NCBI GenBank assembly: GCA_946894095.1
Contig: OX335642.1
Location: 14,581,021 to 14,645,020 of the forward strand
Direction: 5' to 3'
DNA: 64,000 nucleotides
Source: Incurvaria masculella
Taxonomy: Eukaryota > Arthropoda > Insecta > Lepidoptera > Incurvariidae
Positions 1 through 11,656 of the stretch are shown here, one piece after another. Both the position numbers and the translations under genes were made by a program. Every line of letters begins with the position of its first letter. Position 1 is the first letter of the stretch. The notes under the pieces were generated by a model. The model was not told the DNA's origin, searched no databases, and was given only the letters and a program-made list of their open reading frames with translations.

Positions 1-179
1 CGACTATTTATCTCAGCCTTAGTTTCTGATGCGACTATTTATCTCAGCCTTAGTTTCTGATGCGACTATTTATCTCAGCCTTAGTTTCTGATGCGACTAT
101 TTATCTCAGCCTTAGTTTCTGATGCGACTATTTATCTCAGCCTTAGTTTCTGATGCGACTATTTATCTCAACCTAAGCC
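1..179 (+). repeat. 31-bp tandem array (terminal repeat of a palindromic MITE)
   Basis: Five complete 31-bp units start at 1, 32, 63, 94 and 125. A decayed partial unit starts at 156. The complete units look identical by eye. Read in the right register, the unit equals the 31-bp terminal repeat of the palindromic MITEs at 43612-43950 and 58064-58231, differing at two positions (CTGATGCGAC here, CTGTTACGAC there). The array runs off the left edge of the window, so its full size is unknown. Confidence 0.95.
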
Positions 180-522
180 GTATTTCGGTACAATTAGTAA
201 CAGTAAACGATGAGCGATTTCTTCCCCCCCCCCCCCCCCCCCCCCTCCCGTCAACCACCGTGCGTCGGACCGCCCGCCCCGACCCCGCCCCGCTCCCCGC
301 CATCACCGCCTGCTGGTTTGAAGTAGCATCGTTTTCGCAGCCCCGTGAAAGTTCGAAAGCCCATGGGCACAATATCTTTATAAATTGTAGCCTATGTGTT
401 ATTCTGATGTATAAGCTACATTTTTGTAAAGTTTCATTAAAATCCATTCAGTAGTTTTTACGTGAAAGAGTAACAAACATCCATCCATATTAAAAACTTT
501 CCCCTTTATAATATTAGTAGGA
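180..522 (-). mobile_element. Helitron-like non-autonomous element, 5' part
   Basis: On the minus strand this starts with TC preceded by A (TCCTACTAATATTATAAAGG), then a segment like 'TTTGTTACTCTTTCACG', both typical of a very common lepidopteran Helitron-like repeat. It contains a run of 22 C at 224-245. It shares the G-rich motif GGGCGGTCCGACG (minus strand) with the Helitron at 17691-19028. No 3' terminus is visible before the satellite begins, so it is truncated. The open frames across it are chance frames through low-complexity DNA. Confidence 0.55.
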
Positions 523-3490
523 TTTGCAGGACAAACCAGTTTAGCGCAGTTCTAACTAGCTATTTAAAAATGTTAAATAGGTTGAGATTATTTTTTGCTG
601 CTATCATTTTACAATTTGTATCATTTAACAATTTGATTACTTTATAACACCAGGAGTCAATCAAGTCTATTTGATACTGAGAAAAAATTACCTTAGCCTA
701 TTTTAGATTTTACGAAACTAGTTTTACCTACGGAATTTGTCTTCCTAAATTCCGATAAAATTATAAGGCACTGACCTGGTAGAGGCTAGCAGAATTTAGA
801 GGCGGCACAGACGTACGATTTCCGGATTCGGTTTACGAATACCGAATCGGAATCGAGTTCTCAGAACTCAGCCGCTACTCAAAGTTCATTTTTCAAATTA
901 GAAATTCGAAACGTACAACGGCATGTGTGCGACGGGTCATAGATTTTGTATAAAGGCGCCATATTCGGAGGACACCACAAAGGTATGTCTGCGCAGTATT
1001 TTATACGACTTCATATGCAATGAGATGCTGTTGGATTGTCTATTACTACACTAACTGGGTAGGTAACTTCAACTTCGGTTTTGACTTCCGCCCGGCACGT
1101 CCGCATAAAATGAACACGGTTCCTGAATAATTTCTCACTGTTTGCCGTCCCAAATATATTCATGGTCAGCAGATTTCCTGCTTTGCTCCTCTTCGAGGGC
1201 AGTATCTATGTCGGAAACGAAATTTAATAATATTTCTTGTAATTATCACTACCTGATAATATCTAACGCCTGGCGACTCTGTATTTCCCTTCACTTCACA
1301 CCAACATGGTATGTGCGGCTTGTACCTATGGAAAGCTTCATTGTTACCGTAAATTATAGGCTACTTACCATCACATAAAATCACCTAAGGAGTAAGCTGC
1401 GGGGTTATATGTGAAAGAAGCCGGGTGAAAACCGACAGTTTTCCCCACCCTAAACGCCTAATACTAGTGTTTCGTTACAATTAAATCGTAAATTCCTTAT
1501 AACGAACATCTCTATTCGCCAGAACACGCAAACGACGCAAACGGTTTAGTAAGATATTTCACTCGGCAGCAAGGATTTCTGGGTATGAATATTGTACAGG
1601 GAATCGCTCAGTATTCCGCCTACACGCCCAACAACACACGACACCATTACCATTCACACATTCTAATAAGCACTGACAGATAATACCTACCTACGTACCT
1701 GCATACTTACCTAGTAATCGATAGAACTGCCATCCTTTGGAGAAAATAAGTTTTAGCGAACTGTCTCTTCGTCTTGCCAAATCTGTAAATTGACCTAGAA
1801 AACCAAGTGGTAAAATGTTAGGGGGGCATTTTGGTGTGGTTTCGTATTTCACGGGATATTGACTAAGTGATAAGTAAGTAGATAGGATATACAAGTGAGT
1901 TGACAGTAAAGTCATTCTAGCGGTCATTTTTTTATCGTAAAAACAGGAAAAAGTTTGCGCTGCAAACATTTTACATGCAAATAGTGATTCGTTATTTTAT
2001 ACTGTGATGGATTTTGCGTTGTATTCCACGATTCCAAGTCGTCTTTTAGTTTGCACCAAAATATTATTGAATGAACAAAATGGCCAGTCTCCCTTGAAAT
2101 AAACAACTAACCCCTGCTTCTACATACGGATAGGTATTTAAGTTTAGAATTCCTTGAATTCTTTATTTAAATCGCTGTTCACTGAGCGGCCGTGGTCGAG
2201 GCAGTGTAGAATCGGCACGAGAGATGGACGTGTGGCATATTATGTTCAAAATACACTGGAAAGTGAAAGAATTCCAGTCATTTTTACTCTACGGTTGATG
2301 TTTCAGCGTAATCATCCGTACCATACTAACCTCCTGTAAATAATTATAAAAGGTAGGTACTAAGCATTTGACCTAACCGTGTAACCGTGATCTACGCTAT
2401 GCAGTTTGGAAATCATGTAAAACTTCTGTGCGCAGATTTCCAGTCAAAATCCTCACGAATGATTATTTTATAAAAACCAATACTCGTTCAAATGACATGA
2501 AAAAAAAAATCGTCTTTACCAAATTGGTACCTATTACGTTATCTAGACAAATTTGTCTAAATAAAACATTTAATGTTATAGACTAGGAAATATTGTATGG
2601 AAAGGAGAATGTCGTATTGCGGTTCGCCTAAAATATTGTGTCCGATGGTCTTTCTCAATAAAATGTATATATTTCTCTTTCTCTATTCTATTTCAAAAAT
2701 AAAGACTGATTTACCTATCCCCCACAAACTCGAAGCGCTACTATGGAGCTCAGTATTTCTGAAGGTTGTTTTTGACTTTTTGACTTTTACTTGCAAAGAA
2801 AAAGTTTAACTTACTTGTTTCAACGATCTTTTGTAAAGTAACTATCACAAAAAAATGTATGTACCTACTGCAATTAAAATCTAAGGCTTTTTCCTTTTCG
2901 AAATTCATTGTTTTGTTTTTATTGCAAGCAGACAAAAATATTGTTTAACATACCTACCTAATCAACGGTTGAATGATGAAGGTACGATTGTGTTGTTTGG
3001 ACGTGGGTGGTATCATCATGTCAACATTGAGTAGTGATCCCGCCCGAGGCAGCAAGGGTTCGGATGTGGCCGCGACTGCATGTCGCTTTTTATGGGTCGC
3101 CGTAAAGGAGAAAAAAATAAGAAAAATATGTTTTCGTAATAAAAAGAATAAAGGGACATAAATAATATTCCCTTTTTTGGACGTTTTAACGCGGAGGTTT
3201 AGTGCAAAGTGGAAGATTCGAGGACACGTTTCGAAATCAGGTTATGTTCTGGACCGGTTCGCAGTATCAATACGTTAAAATAACCAAGAACGTTGTGATG
3301 TTGCACTTTGCATCATAGATTAGTTAATAAAATAATAATAATAAGGTGTAAAAACTTTGGAAATTATCGTATAATAAATCCAATGAATACGTTTTCGTTT
3401 TTGAAATATAATCTGCTATATTTAATCAGAACCTGTCAAGACGTATTGAATTTCATATATTGTTTTACGTAACAGGACTCAGATCGCTTA
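523..3490. other. Unassigned AT-rich DNA
   Basis: Nothing recognisable on either strand. The open frames are short (under 100 codons), AT-rich and without splice context or family motifs. No terminal inverted repeats or LINE tails were found by eye. Confidence 0.5.
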
Positions 3491-3642
3491 TACCACACCC
3501 ACCGTCATGCTATTAGCCCAACACACCACATGTGAACTAGGTGCCATGCCAGTACCTTCCTAATAATTGCAGGCTAGGTGCATTGAATTGGATGGAAAAC
3601 ACGGCCATTTTTTACTGTCGCTACGACCGTCGTCCATTAATT
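3491..3642 (-). mobile_element. SINE body/3' fragment
   Basis: Reverse-complement match, diverged, to the body and tail shared by the SINEs at 40533-40917 and 52625-53026. The order runs tail (TATTAGCCCAACACACCACA), then the 'GGTGCCATGCCAG' block, then the 'ATTGAATTGGATGGAAAAC' block. The promoter head is missing. Confidence 0.7.
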
Positions 3643-3683
3643 ATCTGAGTCCATACAGGCAGGCACAAACAATATATATTTAT

Positions 3684-3800
3684 ATAGCTGAGGTTCCCGG
3701 CTCTGCTCGGGACAATTTAGTTTAATATTTACCTGAACGGAGCCCGGTAAAGTCTCACGGCCCCGACCCACCCGCATTGCCCGCCCGCAGTATTCGTTAG
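3684..3800 (-). mobile_element. Helitron 3' terminus
   Basis: Contains AGCTGAGGTTCCCGGCTCTG followed by CTCGGG, the reverse complement of the Helitron 3' end seen at 18999-19028. A C-rich module follows. The 5' end was not found. Confidence 0.5.
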
Positions 3801-3849
3801 TTTTAGCCACAGACTTGCCTAGGCCTATGGTTTTCGCCTAATAATAATA

Positions 3850-3938
3850 TTCTTTAATGCTTCCATACACATGATACATACAAGGGCGGACTTATTGCCT
3901 AATGTCAATCTCTTCCAATCAACCCGATAACGGGCACA
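3850..3938 (-). mobile_element. LINE 3' untranslated tail fragment
   Basis: On the minus strand it reads GGTTGATTGGAAGAGATTG...CAATAAGTCCGCC. This matches the 3' tail of the LINE at 7517-9791 (GGTTGACTGGAAGAAATCAC...GATAAGTCCGCC). It is probably a heavily 5'-truncated insertion of a related LINE. Confidence 0.55.
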
Positions 3939-3979
3939 AAAATATACAGATAGCAACAAGAAAAATAACCTAAGAAGGA

Positions 3980-4250
3980 CTCAGACACGAAGGGTTCCGT
4001 ACCATCAACACCAAAAAATCACGTTTTTTGTATGGGGACCCTTTTAATTTTTATTATTATTTTTATTTTACCTATTTGTTCTTATAGCGGCAAAATAAAT
4101 ACACAATCTGTGAAAATTTCAGCTACCTACCTATTACGGTTCATGAGATACAGCCCTGTGAAAGACGGACGGACGGACGGACGGACGGACGGACAGCGGA
4201 GGCTAAGTAATAGGGTTCCGTTTTCACCCTTTGGGTACGGAACCCTAAAA
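3980..4250 (-). mobile_element. Lepidopteran interspersed repeat with (GGAC)n core
   Basis: Near-complete copy. The end ACACGAAGGGTTCCGTACCAT is followed by a conserved middle (TTATAGCGGCAAAATAAATA; CATGAGATACAGCCCTGTGA), a GGAC tetranucleotide array at about 4167-4193, and a terminal hairpin in which TAGGGTTCCG pairs with CGGAACCCTA. The reading frame across it is a shadow. Related copies lie at 4945, 22120, 22349, 39940, 46137 and 63217. Confidence 0.8.
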
Positions 4251-4944
4251 AACGATTCTCCCAGATTTAATAATTTTCTAGAAATTCACAATATTACTGC
4301 GAACCTGCGAACAAGTCGGGATTGACAAGTTTTTAGAATGTGGTGCAACTGAATATTAAAAATAAAAATGCTTAAATTGTTGGAATTTCAAATTCATATG
4401 GAGATTTATGGAGTGATTAAATTGCAGGAAAATTGCATAAAAATGTTTGACTGACTTTGACTTTCGATTGCGCCACACGAACCGCGATTTCGTAAGCATC
4501 AAGCTGTTGTCATTTACTTAAATACAATTTTGTAGAAAAATAATAATGTAAATAAAGCATTACTTGAACAATACTTACCTAATCACATATTTTTAAGTAA
4601 AGGAACTTTTTAATTTTCCGCCCATACGAAGCAGGCAAAATACCTCCATTAGAACCTTCAGTGATTAGAACAGATGTGATTTAAAAAATATATATTTATC
4701 TGTCTTCAGGAAAACTGAAATAAATCAATTAAAAATATGGTTATCAAACAAACGAACTAAGCGTGTAAGGAACATTCAAGTTTACCTACACCGTTTTTTT
4801 CGCCCATAAAATAATGGTTTAGAGTCCATGTAAACTGACAGGATCTTGCCTGCTAGTTTAGTGATATCAGAGAAGATGGTCGGTCGAAGCGGCAATCAAA
4901 AGTTGTCCACGTTGTCCATACATACCATATCCATATACCATTAG
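4251..4944. other. Unassigned AT-rich DNA
   Basis: No open frame of note, no recognisable repeat terminus and no splice-flanked exon seen on either strand. Confidence 0.5.
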
Positions 4945-5066
4945 TTGTTATAGCGGCAACAGAAATACAAATTAAATTTTAGCCGCCTATCTAGTACTGT
5001 TCATGAGATACAGCCCGCTGAAAGATGGACGGACGGGCGGACAGCGGAGATTAACTAATAGGGTTA
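4945..5066 (-). mobile_element. (GGAC)n-core interspersed repeat, truncated copy
   Basis: Contains the TTATAGCGGCAAC block, the CATGAGATACAGCCC block and the GGACGGACGGGCGGACAGCGG core in the same order as the 3980 copy. It lacks both hairpin ends. Confidence 0.7.
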
Positions 5067-6640
5067 ATTTAAGGTTAGTGGAAGAATACTTCGATTCTTG
5101 TAGCATCCTTGAATGACAAAATATCTGCAGTCCTAGGTAGGACCTAGCTCCGACAAAGCTTAGAGTTTCTGTTGATTTTGTAGGGAATGTCCATCGAAAA
5201 AGTAGCCTGCCTAATTGTGACACAAGGTTACAAATGTAATGAATATAGCCTATTGTGTATTTAAATGCGTGGAGCACTTATTTTGTGCCGGGGGTCGCAC
5301 TTGCAGTGTCTTCTCATGTGCTTGACAGTTTGCATAATTCTTGTGCGACATTGTTAAACCCGTCGGCAGTTGGAATTCACCTACGTACCTATGTAGAAAG
5401 GCAACTTTTATGGTAATTAACAATGATAGTTGAAACCTTTAGGCTATAATAGGTATTATTTTCTTTAGGTACAGTCGAACGAGTTTAAGATACACATCCG
5501 GTTGAATGAAAAGATGAACAGTCGAAATACTTTGACTTTTGGAAACAATTATAGTGTTGAGTATTGATTCAAACATAGTCGAGGATGTCTACTAGCTTTT
5601 GAGTAAACAAAACCCTAACAAAATTGAATCAGAGGTTGTATTTAAATACCATTCATTTTTAAGTTTATCCGGAAGTGTATCCTTTAACCTTTGGTTGACT
5701 GTACGTGATACTGTTATGGTTGGCATAAAATATCTTAATACATATTTTATGACAAACCTAAATTTTCTAATAAATAAGGTAGGAAATTTACCTAGCTCGA
5801 ATCGAAATTAGGGAGAAAATTGGGTTATAAAAAAATACCTACCTATCTCCAATCTAGGATGTTTTAGGTATTACCTAAACGAATCGGGTCTAGCTTGCAC
5901 TAAAACAAGTATCCTGGTTAAGTGTTTTAGAATAACTATGGGCATAAAAGTACCTACATAAAAGATATGGTAATTTGTACTGATTGCTATGAGTCAATGG
6001 AGACATTCGAGTAAAGATTTCATTTGAAGACAAGTAAAGTTACGGTAGGTAGGTAGGTACGTAGACTTGTGGGTAGAAACGGGACAAAAGGCCCATCACT
6101 ATTGAATAAGTGCGGTGCTCAACACACACTTCGTACATAGTAACATATGGATATTTTTGCTGACCAAGCACTACGACTTTTATGAAAAACGTTCAAAACA
6201 GTGATTGATTTGTATCCAATTGAATAAATGTAGGTTTTGTGTCAAAACTCCCATCATTTCTAACTTATAGATAATATTTGCTTTAACTTCTATCTTGGAT
6301 AGATACCTTTGAAGATACCTTTTAACGAAATACGTAAATGAGATTTAGAGCATTTTTTTTGTATTTGGCCCAAGATACATGCAAAGATTTGAGATCTTCA
6401 AATGTTTTAGAGAATCGTCTGCACTGGACGTAATAGCGTCGGTATCGGGTCGGAATACTCTTTACATGAATACCTACGCGATAATCAAGGGTACATTGCA
6501 TCCGTCATCCGCTTTCGGAAGAACTCCCGGCAAAGCGACAACAAGAAGTAGAAGAAACGAGCGTCCGCTGTGCCGTAGTCATGCGTGCGCGCAGTGTTTG
6601 CGATATTGTCGCCGGCGTGATTAGGAAGGGTCGCACGGAC
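5067..6640. other. Unassigned DNA
   Basis: AT-rich, with scattered short repeats such as TAGGTAGGTAGGTA near 6045. No coding frame above 100 codons and no recognised transposon was seen. Confidence 0.45.
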
Positions 6641-6646
6641 ACATAC

Positions 6647-6830
6647 CTCCTCGCAGCTAGCATGTTCCGCCACAAACACTGCACTACACTTCACTCCACT
6701 GCAGGGTCACATGCCGTGGCACTGTCGTTTCACTAAGCGTCGCGAGAGTCTCGCGTCACGGCATGCGGTCGGTCCGCGCGGCGCGGTGCACTGTTCGCTG
6801 CGGCCGCCACACAACAATGCCGGGCGCGCC
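6647..6830 (-). promoter_or_regulatory. GC-rich candidate 5' exon / promoter island
   Basis: This block is GC-rich and CpG-dense in an otherwise AT-rich region. On the minus strand it ends in GCTGCGAGGAG followed by GTATGTG, a good splice-donor match with GT at 6646-6645. That is what the 5' exon of a minus-strand gene extending to lower coordinates would look like. An ATG lies 18 nt before the donor, giving only a few codons, so the exon may be largely untranslated. No downstream exon was found at lower coordinates. A decayed GC-rich transposon end is the alternative. Confidence 0.3.
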
Positions 6831-6963
6831 GAGAGCACGGGGCTGCCAGCTGGAGGAGTTTGCCGCGCAGTTGGGGAATTCGGCGTACCAGTTGGGGAAT
6901 TTGTATCAAATACATTTAACTGAATTTGACTCTAAACTACGTATGAATTTTTCCACGCATTAA

Positions 6964-7509
6964 TTTTCATATGTAAAAACATACATATTTTTAACACAAT
7001 TCTTAAAAAAATATAATTTAAAAATTTAATTAAAATGATGACCTAATTTCGTTGATTAGTGCGCTTCCATGATTTAAAAGTCCATAAAAAATGAACATAT
7101 ATTAAATTGTGCGTTTGAATGAACTCGCTTGGATTAGGAACAGTAAGCTATAAAATTAAGTACACACCAGGACCAATGTAGGTATCTAATATTTAAACAT
7201 ATATGTTATGGAGTGATCAACCAGTTTAATTTTAAAAAAAGCATCTAAAGTACTTAATTACACACCTATGTCATATTCATTTTTGTTATCATTCACTAAC
7301 CTCCTGGTTACTCGCCTGGCTATCGTCAAAGACTTCTCTATATCCTATAGATCGGTATAGATACATAGATCCATGTCTGTGGGTAACGACTGTTTTAGAC
7401 AATATGCGTATCTTTATAAATAAGTGTAGGTGCCTTCATAAAATATTGTTATTATAATAACTTACCATTTTCTTACTATCATATTGAACTCAGGATATTG
7501 TTTATATTC
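6964..7509. other. Unassigned AT-rich DNA upstream of the LINE
   Basis: No coding signal and no LINE 5' UTR features. The LINE frame opens only after the stop at about 7514, so this stretch is probably older flanking DNA. Confidence 0.45.
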
Positions 7510-7516
7510 TTGACAA

Positions 7517-9791
7517 ATAAAAGAATATCAGTCTCGCACCAAGTACAAGCTGCTCAGGAATCGGTGTAACAGGATGTGTAGAGATGCCCAAAGACACCAC
7601 ATTCACAATACCCTCGAAAATTGCTCTCCCGTGAATGCTTGGAAGTTTCTTAAAACTCTTGGAGTCGGTAAGAAATCATCTTGTAGTAAAAATAACATCG
7701 ATATCAACTCCCTTAATAGACATTTTTCCTCTCCTCCTGTCACCATCGATCAAGTGGTAAAGTCTCAAACTCTTTTTCAGCTTTCAGCTTTACCGACTCC
7801 GGAGCACAATTCACTCACTTTTCGCCCAGTCACTGACCGTGAAGTTAAGATGATCCTGAATTCCATTTCTACAAAAGCTGTTGGTGCTGACTGCATTAGC
7901 CTTGACATGCTGTTACCACTGCTGGATGAACTGTTACCAATAATAACTTATATTTTAAACCATTCCCTCTCCAGTGGATCTTTTCCAAGTACCTGGAAAA
8001 GGGCTTACGTTATTCCTCTCCCAAAAATTTCAAATCCCTCCTCTTTCAGCCAATATCGCCCTATTTCAATTTTACCGGTTTTGTCAAAAATCTTGGAACG
8101 CATTGTTCACCAGCAGTTGGCCGACTTTCTTACAGATAACCACATACTGAACCTAATGCAGTCAGGTTTCCGACCTGGTCACAGCACTGTCACTGCCCTT
8201 GTCAAAGTCACTGAAGATGTCCGTACAAATATGGAAAATAAGAATGTTACAGTTTTAACGTTGCTGGACTTCAGCAATGCTTTCAATACAGTTGACTTTG
8301 ACATTATGCTAGGTATTCTAAGGACACTTAACTTATCTCCGGTAGTGCTTGACTGGTTTGATTCATACCTTCGTGGTCGTCATCAGTGTATCAGGATTGA
8401 CAATGAATATTCTGACTGGGCTGATTTGACTGCTGGCGTTCCACAAGGTGGCGTGTTATCTCCTTTGCTGTTTTCCATCTTTATAAATCTGATCACGAAT
8501 CTGCTTACTTCTCTCTACCACCTTTACGCCGATGACTTACAGTTGTATTTGCATTGCTCCTTAGATAACCTGGCAGATACCGTATCTGAAATGAACGTGA
8601 ACCTGGAACATATACTTACTTGGACAAAATCATTTGGCCTGCTGGTAAATCCTACCAAATCACAAGCCATAATAATAGGCAGCCCTAGACTTCTGTCGAA
8701 GGTTGATTACAGCACATTGCCAGCAGTGATCTACAATGGAGTTGTCATACCATACTCCAAAACAGTCAAGAATTTAGGAATTTTCATTGACGAAACTTTA
8801 TCGTGGGTGCCCCAGGTAAACGAGGTCAGCAGAAAAATCTTTGCCGCCGCCCACTCCTTAAAGCGCTTGCAGAATTTCCTCCCAGTCCGAACCAAAATTA
8901 CTTTGGTGCAAACTCTCCTCTTTCCGATTTTGGACTACGCAGATGTTTGCTACTTGGATCTAACTGAAGTTCTCCTAGACAAGCTGGATCGTTTGCAGAA
9001 TCTCTGCATTCGCTTCATATATGGTCTGCGTAAATATGACCATGTATCGCAGTACCGTCGAGAGCTTAAATGGCTACCCATCCGTTTCCGAAGGAACTGT
9101 CATTTACTAATTCTTCTTTACGGAATTCTAAATAACCCTAACTCTCCTGAATATCTTCGTTCCCGGTTTATGAACCTCTCTTCACACGGTCTCCCTTTGC
9201 GATCTAGCAATGACAGTATCCTTGCGATTCCTCGCCATACGACGTGTTTTTTCTCTAACTCCTTTACTGTTCATGCCGCACGTCTGTGGAACTCGTTGCC
9301 CATCACAGTCCGCTCCTGTCAAACTATCAGCTCTTTCAAACTTAAAGTCAAGGAGTTTTACTTAAATGAAATGTAAAGATGATAATATGTTCTCACTGTA
9401 TATATATATTTAATTTTATTGTCCTTCTAATAGTACTGATTTTAGAATCAATGGTAATAGTTATTATAGGTTTTTTTTCCCTGGTTTGTGGATATAATAA
9501 TATGTATTAGTGTATTGTATCATATATATTAGTATATTCAATTATATGTATAAATATGTATATATTATGGTATATGTATGTTTATGGAGTTAATTTTTTT
9601 TTCTTTTCAAATTCTGGTGTGTCACCTACCTACAGATATTTCTATTGCCTTTCCTCATCACCCCAAGGGTTGACTGGAAGAAATCACTCTTAGTGATAAG
9701 TCCGCCTTTGTGCAGTATTGTTGTTTTGCTGTATGTTTTCTCTGAAATTGTATTTTTGTTATGCACAATAAAGAATTTATTCATTCATTCA
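7517..9791 (+). mobile_element. 5'-truncated non-LTR retrotransposon (CR1/L2-group-like LINE)
   Basis: It comprises the reverse-transcriptase ORF (7574-9376, frame open from about 7517), a 3' UTR, an AATAAAGAATTT near the end, and a short ATTC microsatellite tail (9779-9790) instead of poly(A). A microsatellite tail is typical of CR1/L2-group LINEs. The gag-like ORF1 and the apurinic endonuclease domain are missing, so target-primed insertion stopped early. The clade is inferred from the motif style and tail only. Confidence 0.85.
7574..9376 (+). CDS. LINE reverse transcriptase, C-terminal part of ORF2 (endonuclease missing)
   Basis: An uninterrupted 600-codon frame, remarkable among the dead elements around it. 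RT motifs appear in order: 'WKRAYVIPLPK' near residue 140, 'YRPISILPVLSKILERIV' near 161-178, 'QSGFRPGHST' near 196, motif A 'LLDFSNAFNTVD' with the catalytic Asp at about 232, motif B 'GVPQGGVLSPLLF' near 288-300, and motif C 'YADD' at about 318-321. The C-terminal 'ARLWNSLPITVR' near 570 is the usual end of CR1/L2-type ORF2. Motif A has AFN where related elements usually have AFD; the primary catalytic Asp is kept. The first ATG is only the first Met in the frame: coding similarity continues upstream to about 7517, so this is not the native start. RT copies RNA into DNA at nicked target sites. Without endonuclease the copy should not move by itself. Confidence 0.9.
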   Translation: MCRDAQRHHIHNTLENCSPVNAWKFLKTLGVGKKSSCSKNNIDINSLNRHFSSPPVTIDQVVKSQTLFQLSALPTPEHNSLTFRPVTDREVKMILNSISTKAVGADCISLDMLLPLLDELLPIITYILNHSLSSGSFPSTWKRAYVIPLPKISNPSSFSQYRPISILPVLSKILERIVHQQLADFLTDNHILNLMQSGFRPGHSTVTALVKVTEDVRTNMENKNVTVLTLLDFSNAFNTVDFDIMLGILRTLNLSPVVLDWFDSYLRGRHQCIRIDNEYSDWADLTAGVPQGGVLSPLLFSIFINLITNLLTSLYHLYADDLQLYLHCSLDNLADTVSEMNVNLEHILTWTKSFGLLVNPTKSQAIIIGSPRLLSKVDYSTLPAVIYNGVVIPYSKTVKNLGIFIDETLSWVPQVNEVSRKIFAAAHSLKRLQNFLPVRTKITLVQTLLFPILDYADVCYLDLTEVLLDKLDRLQNLCIRFIYGLRKYDHVSQYRRELKWLPIRFRRNCHLLILLYGILNNPNSPEYLRSRFMNLSSHGLPLRSSNDSILAIPRHTTCFFSNSFTVHAARLWNSLPITVRSCQTISSFKLKVKEFYLNEM

Positions 9792-10669
9792 GTCTCCTAT
9801 TTGAATATATTTTTTTTTAATGATTTTAGGTTTGGGGACCGCCACAAGCAAGTAAAAGAAATGAGTGTAGGCAACACTGCTGGATAGGATAAGGCACGCA
9901 CACTCGCATAGAAACTTATTACTCGCACACTGGTCGTGCACATACACGGCGCGTATAAAAAACGAGCGATCGGTATGCAGACGTTTGGTTCGAAGCAGGT
10001 CCTCGGCTTGACGCTGTTTTCGTCTGCGGTTCGGTGTATCTGAATGCAGACCCTGCTTTCCCCCAATATTTAAAATATGTTCCTTGGTGGAATTGTTTAA
10101 AACATATATATATAATTTGTTTCTAGTCCTAGCTCTAAGATTAAATTAAATGTCATAATCCTAATGATGGGAATGCCTTACAAGCCACGTGAGAAAAGGG
10201 GAGAGCTGTCTTGATCAATGGGAACAAACTTTTACCTACATAATTACTACATTGAAGTATACACCTGGTGTTCATGCCTGATTTTGAAGCGTAACTTCTT
10301 TAAAATCAATTAGTTAGTAGGGTAAATTGCTCAAACTACATGCAACAGAAATTCTTCTTCTGTAGAGCTGTCACACACATATTTAATATGAGCATGCGGA
10401 TTTTAGTCTGTCAGCAAGGTTCTATTAGCCATCATAATTTTTTTTGCCTGACTAAAAAACCTACTTCTACACGTTTGTGACTTAACCACACATTCATAAC
10501 AATAAATGATATTTATTTAATACAAAGGTGAGTATGCGTAACTAGGCGAAATGGAAACGAGATGGTAAAAGGAAAAATGTTTCTCACTATGACAGTAAAT
10601 CTATTTTCCCTACTTTCAGACAAGATTTATCGGCATGGCAGTACTAAAAACAAAAGAACGCCAGTCAGC
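9792..10669. other. Intervening DNA with a TATA-like block
   Basis: A GC-richer patch at 9890-10065 contains GCGTATAAAAAACG at about 9950-9963. It might be a decayed promoter or LTR, but no paired repeat was found. The rest is AT-rich and unassigned. Confidence 0.35.
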
Positions 10670-10861
10670 GAACCTTGAGTGGGCAGGCGATACGACTCGA
10701 GCCTGCGCCATGTTGAGCAGGCGGGACGACGCTATATGGAGTGGGTGCCATCTTTCTCACTCACACTCTTGTTAGCGTTATTGCGTGCTCGCGTGCTCCG
10801 TAGTTAAACTCCTTCTAAACTCATTGGACGTATTCTACATAGATTCATTCGGTTATTTCTA
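10670..10861 (+). mobile_element. Possible solo LTR remnant (BEL/Pao-like)
   Basis: GC-rich stretch beginning CTTGAGTGGGCAGGCGATAC, containing TGCGCCATGTTGAGC and ending in GGTTATTTCTACA. It is similar in style to lepidopteran BEL/Pao LTRs, which start TGTTGAG and end in TACA. There is no second LTR, no clear target duplication and no internal ORF. Confidence 0.25.
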
Positions 10862-11655
10862 CATGAATTTAGAAGATTTTCATTTGTTTACCTGTTTGGG
10901 CTCCATATAAAATATTGGACTGTTATTACATATCTGAAAATATTAAAAAATTTTTTTAATATCAATGAAAGATTTGTTTATACAGCACCTGAGAGACAAG
11001 TAGAAATAGAGGAGACCGCTCGTCAACGAATTGTAAAAGTCTCACACACCCACAAGGCACGTCGTATATTGTTATCTTTAGGAGGCTTCTGAGAGTCTCG
11101 CGTTGCGTCGGGATCGCAAGCTTTTGCACTGTGCTTTTGCCGTTTAGGCAACAACCCGTTGCACTCACCGAGAAGTTTTTTTTTACTTTATGATTATTTT
11201 TGATAACTTTGTCGGTAAAACGGTAGAACTACCACAACTAAGTACATAGAAAGTACAACGGCATCACCCTTACCACCACAAATTGGAAGTGGGTCCTTTG
11301 ACCCACATACGTTTTCTTACCAAATTTTGATGCCTACTGTGTGTACAATCAAATACAAAGCTGACTTGGTGATTTGAGGTAAAACACCTATGCTACTTTT
11401 CACTTGGCGCCCATTTTTATCCAAATTTTCAATCTCGTTCTATGTTCCATCTCTACTCCTTTGTCAAAATAAATAAATATTATACACATTTTCAGTGTGA
11501 TTTTACTTTTACATTTAAAACATCTAGTTTTACTAGTTCTGCAGGATCTTTCTAATGCAATGAATGGCCTTGCCATGAGCTGCATTTAATAAACATGTGA
11601 TAACTTCGGAATGATCTGAGGGAATTTAACTATGTGAGCATGCTTACAATAAATA
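10862..11655. other. Unassigned DNA
   Basis: A TGCACAAT-type tract and short frames only; nothing recognised. The sequence around 11270-11320 (CACCCTTACCACCACA...GTGGGTCCTTTGACCCACAT) resembles a few SINE-flank phrases elsewhere but is too short to call. Confidence 0.4.
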
Positions 11656-11656
11656 A

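Noticed and set aside
1..179. CRISPR-like array
   Set aside because: Units are directly adjacent with no spacers; this is a simple tandem repeat.
122..454. 110-codon frame with a proline run
   Set aside because: The prolines come from a C homopolymer, and the frame crosses from a satellite into a Helitron-like repeat.
4032..4325. 97-codon frame with DGRTDGRTDG
   Set aside because: Produced by the GGAC tetranucleotide array in an interspersed repeat.
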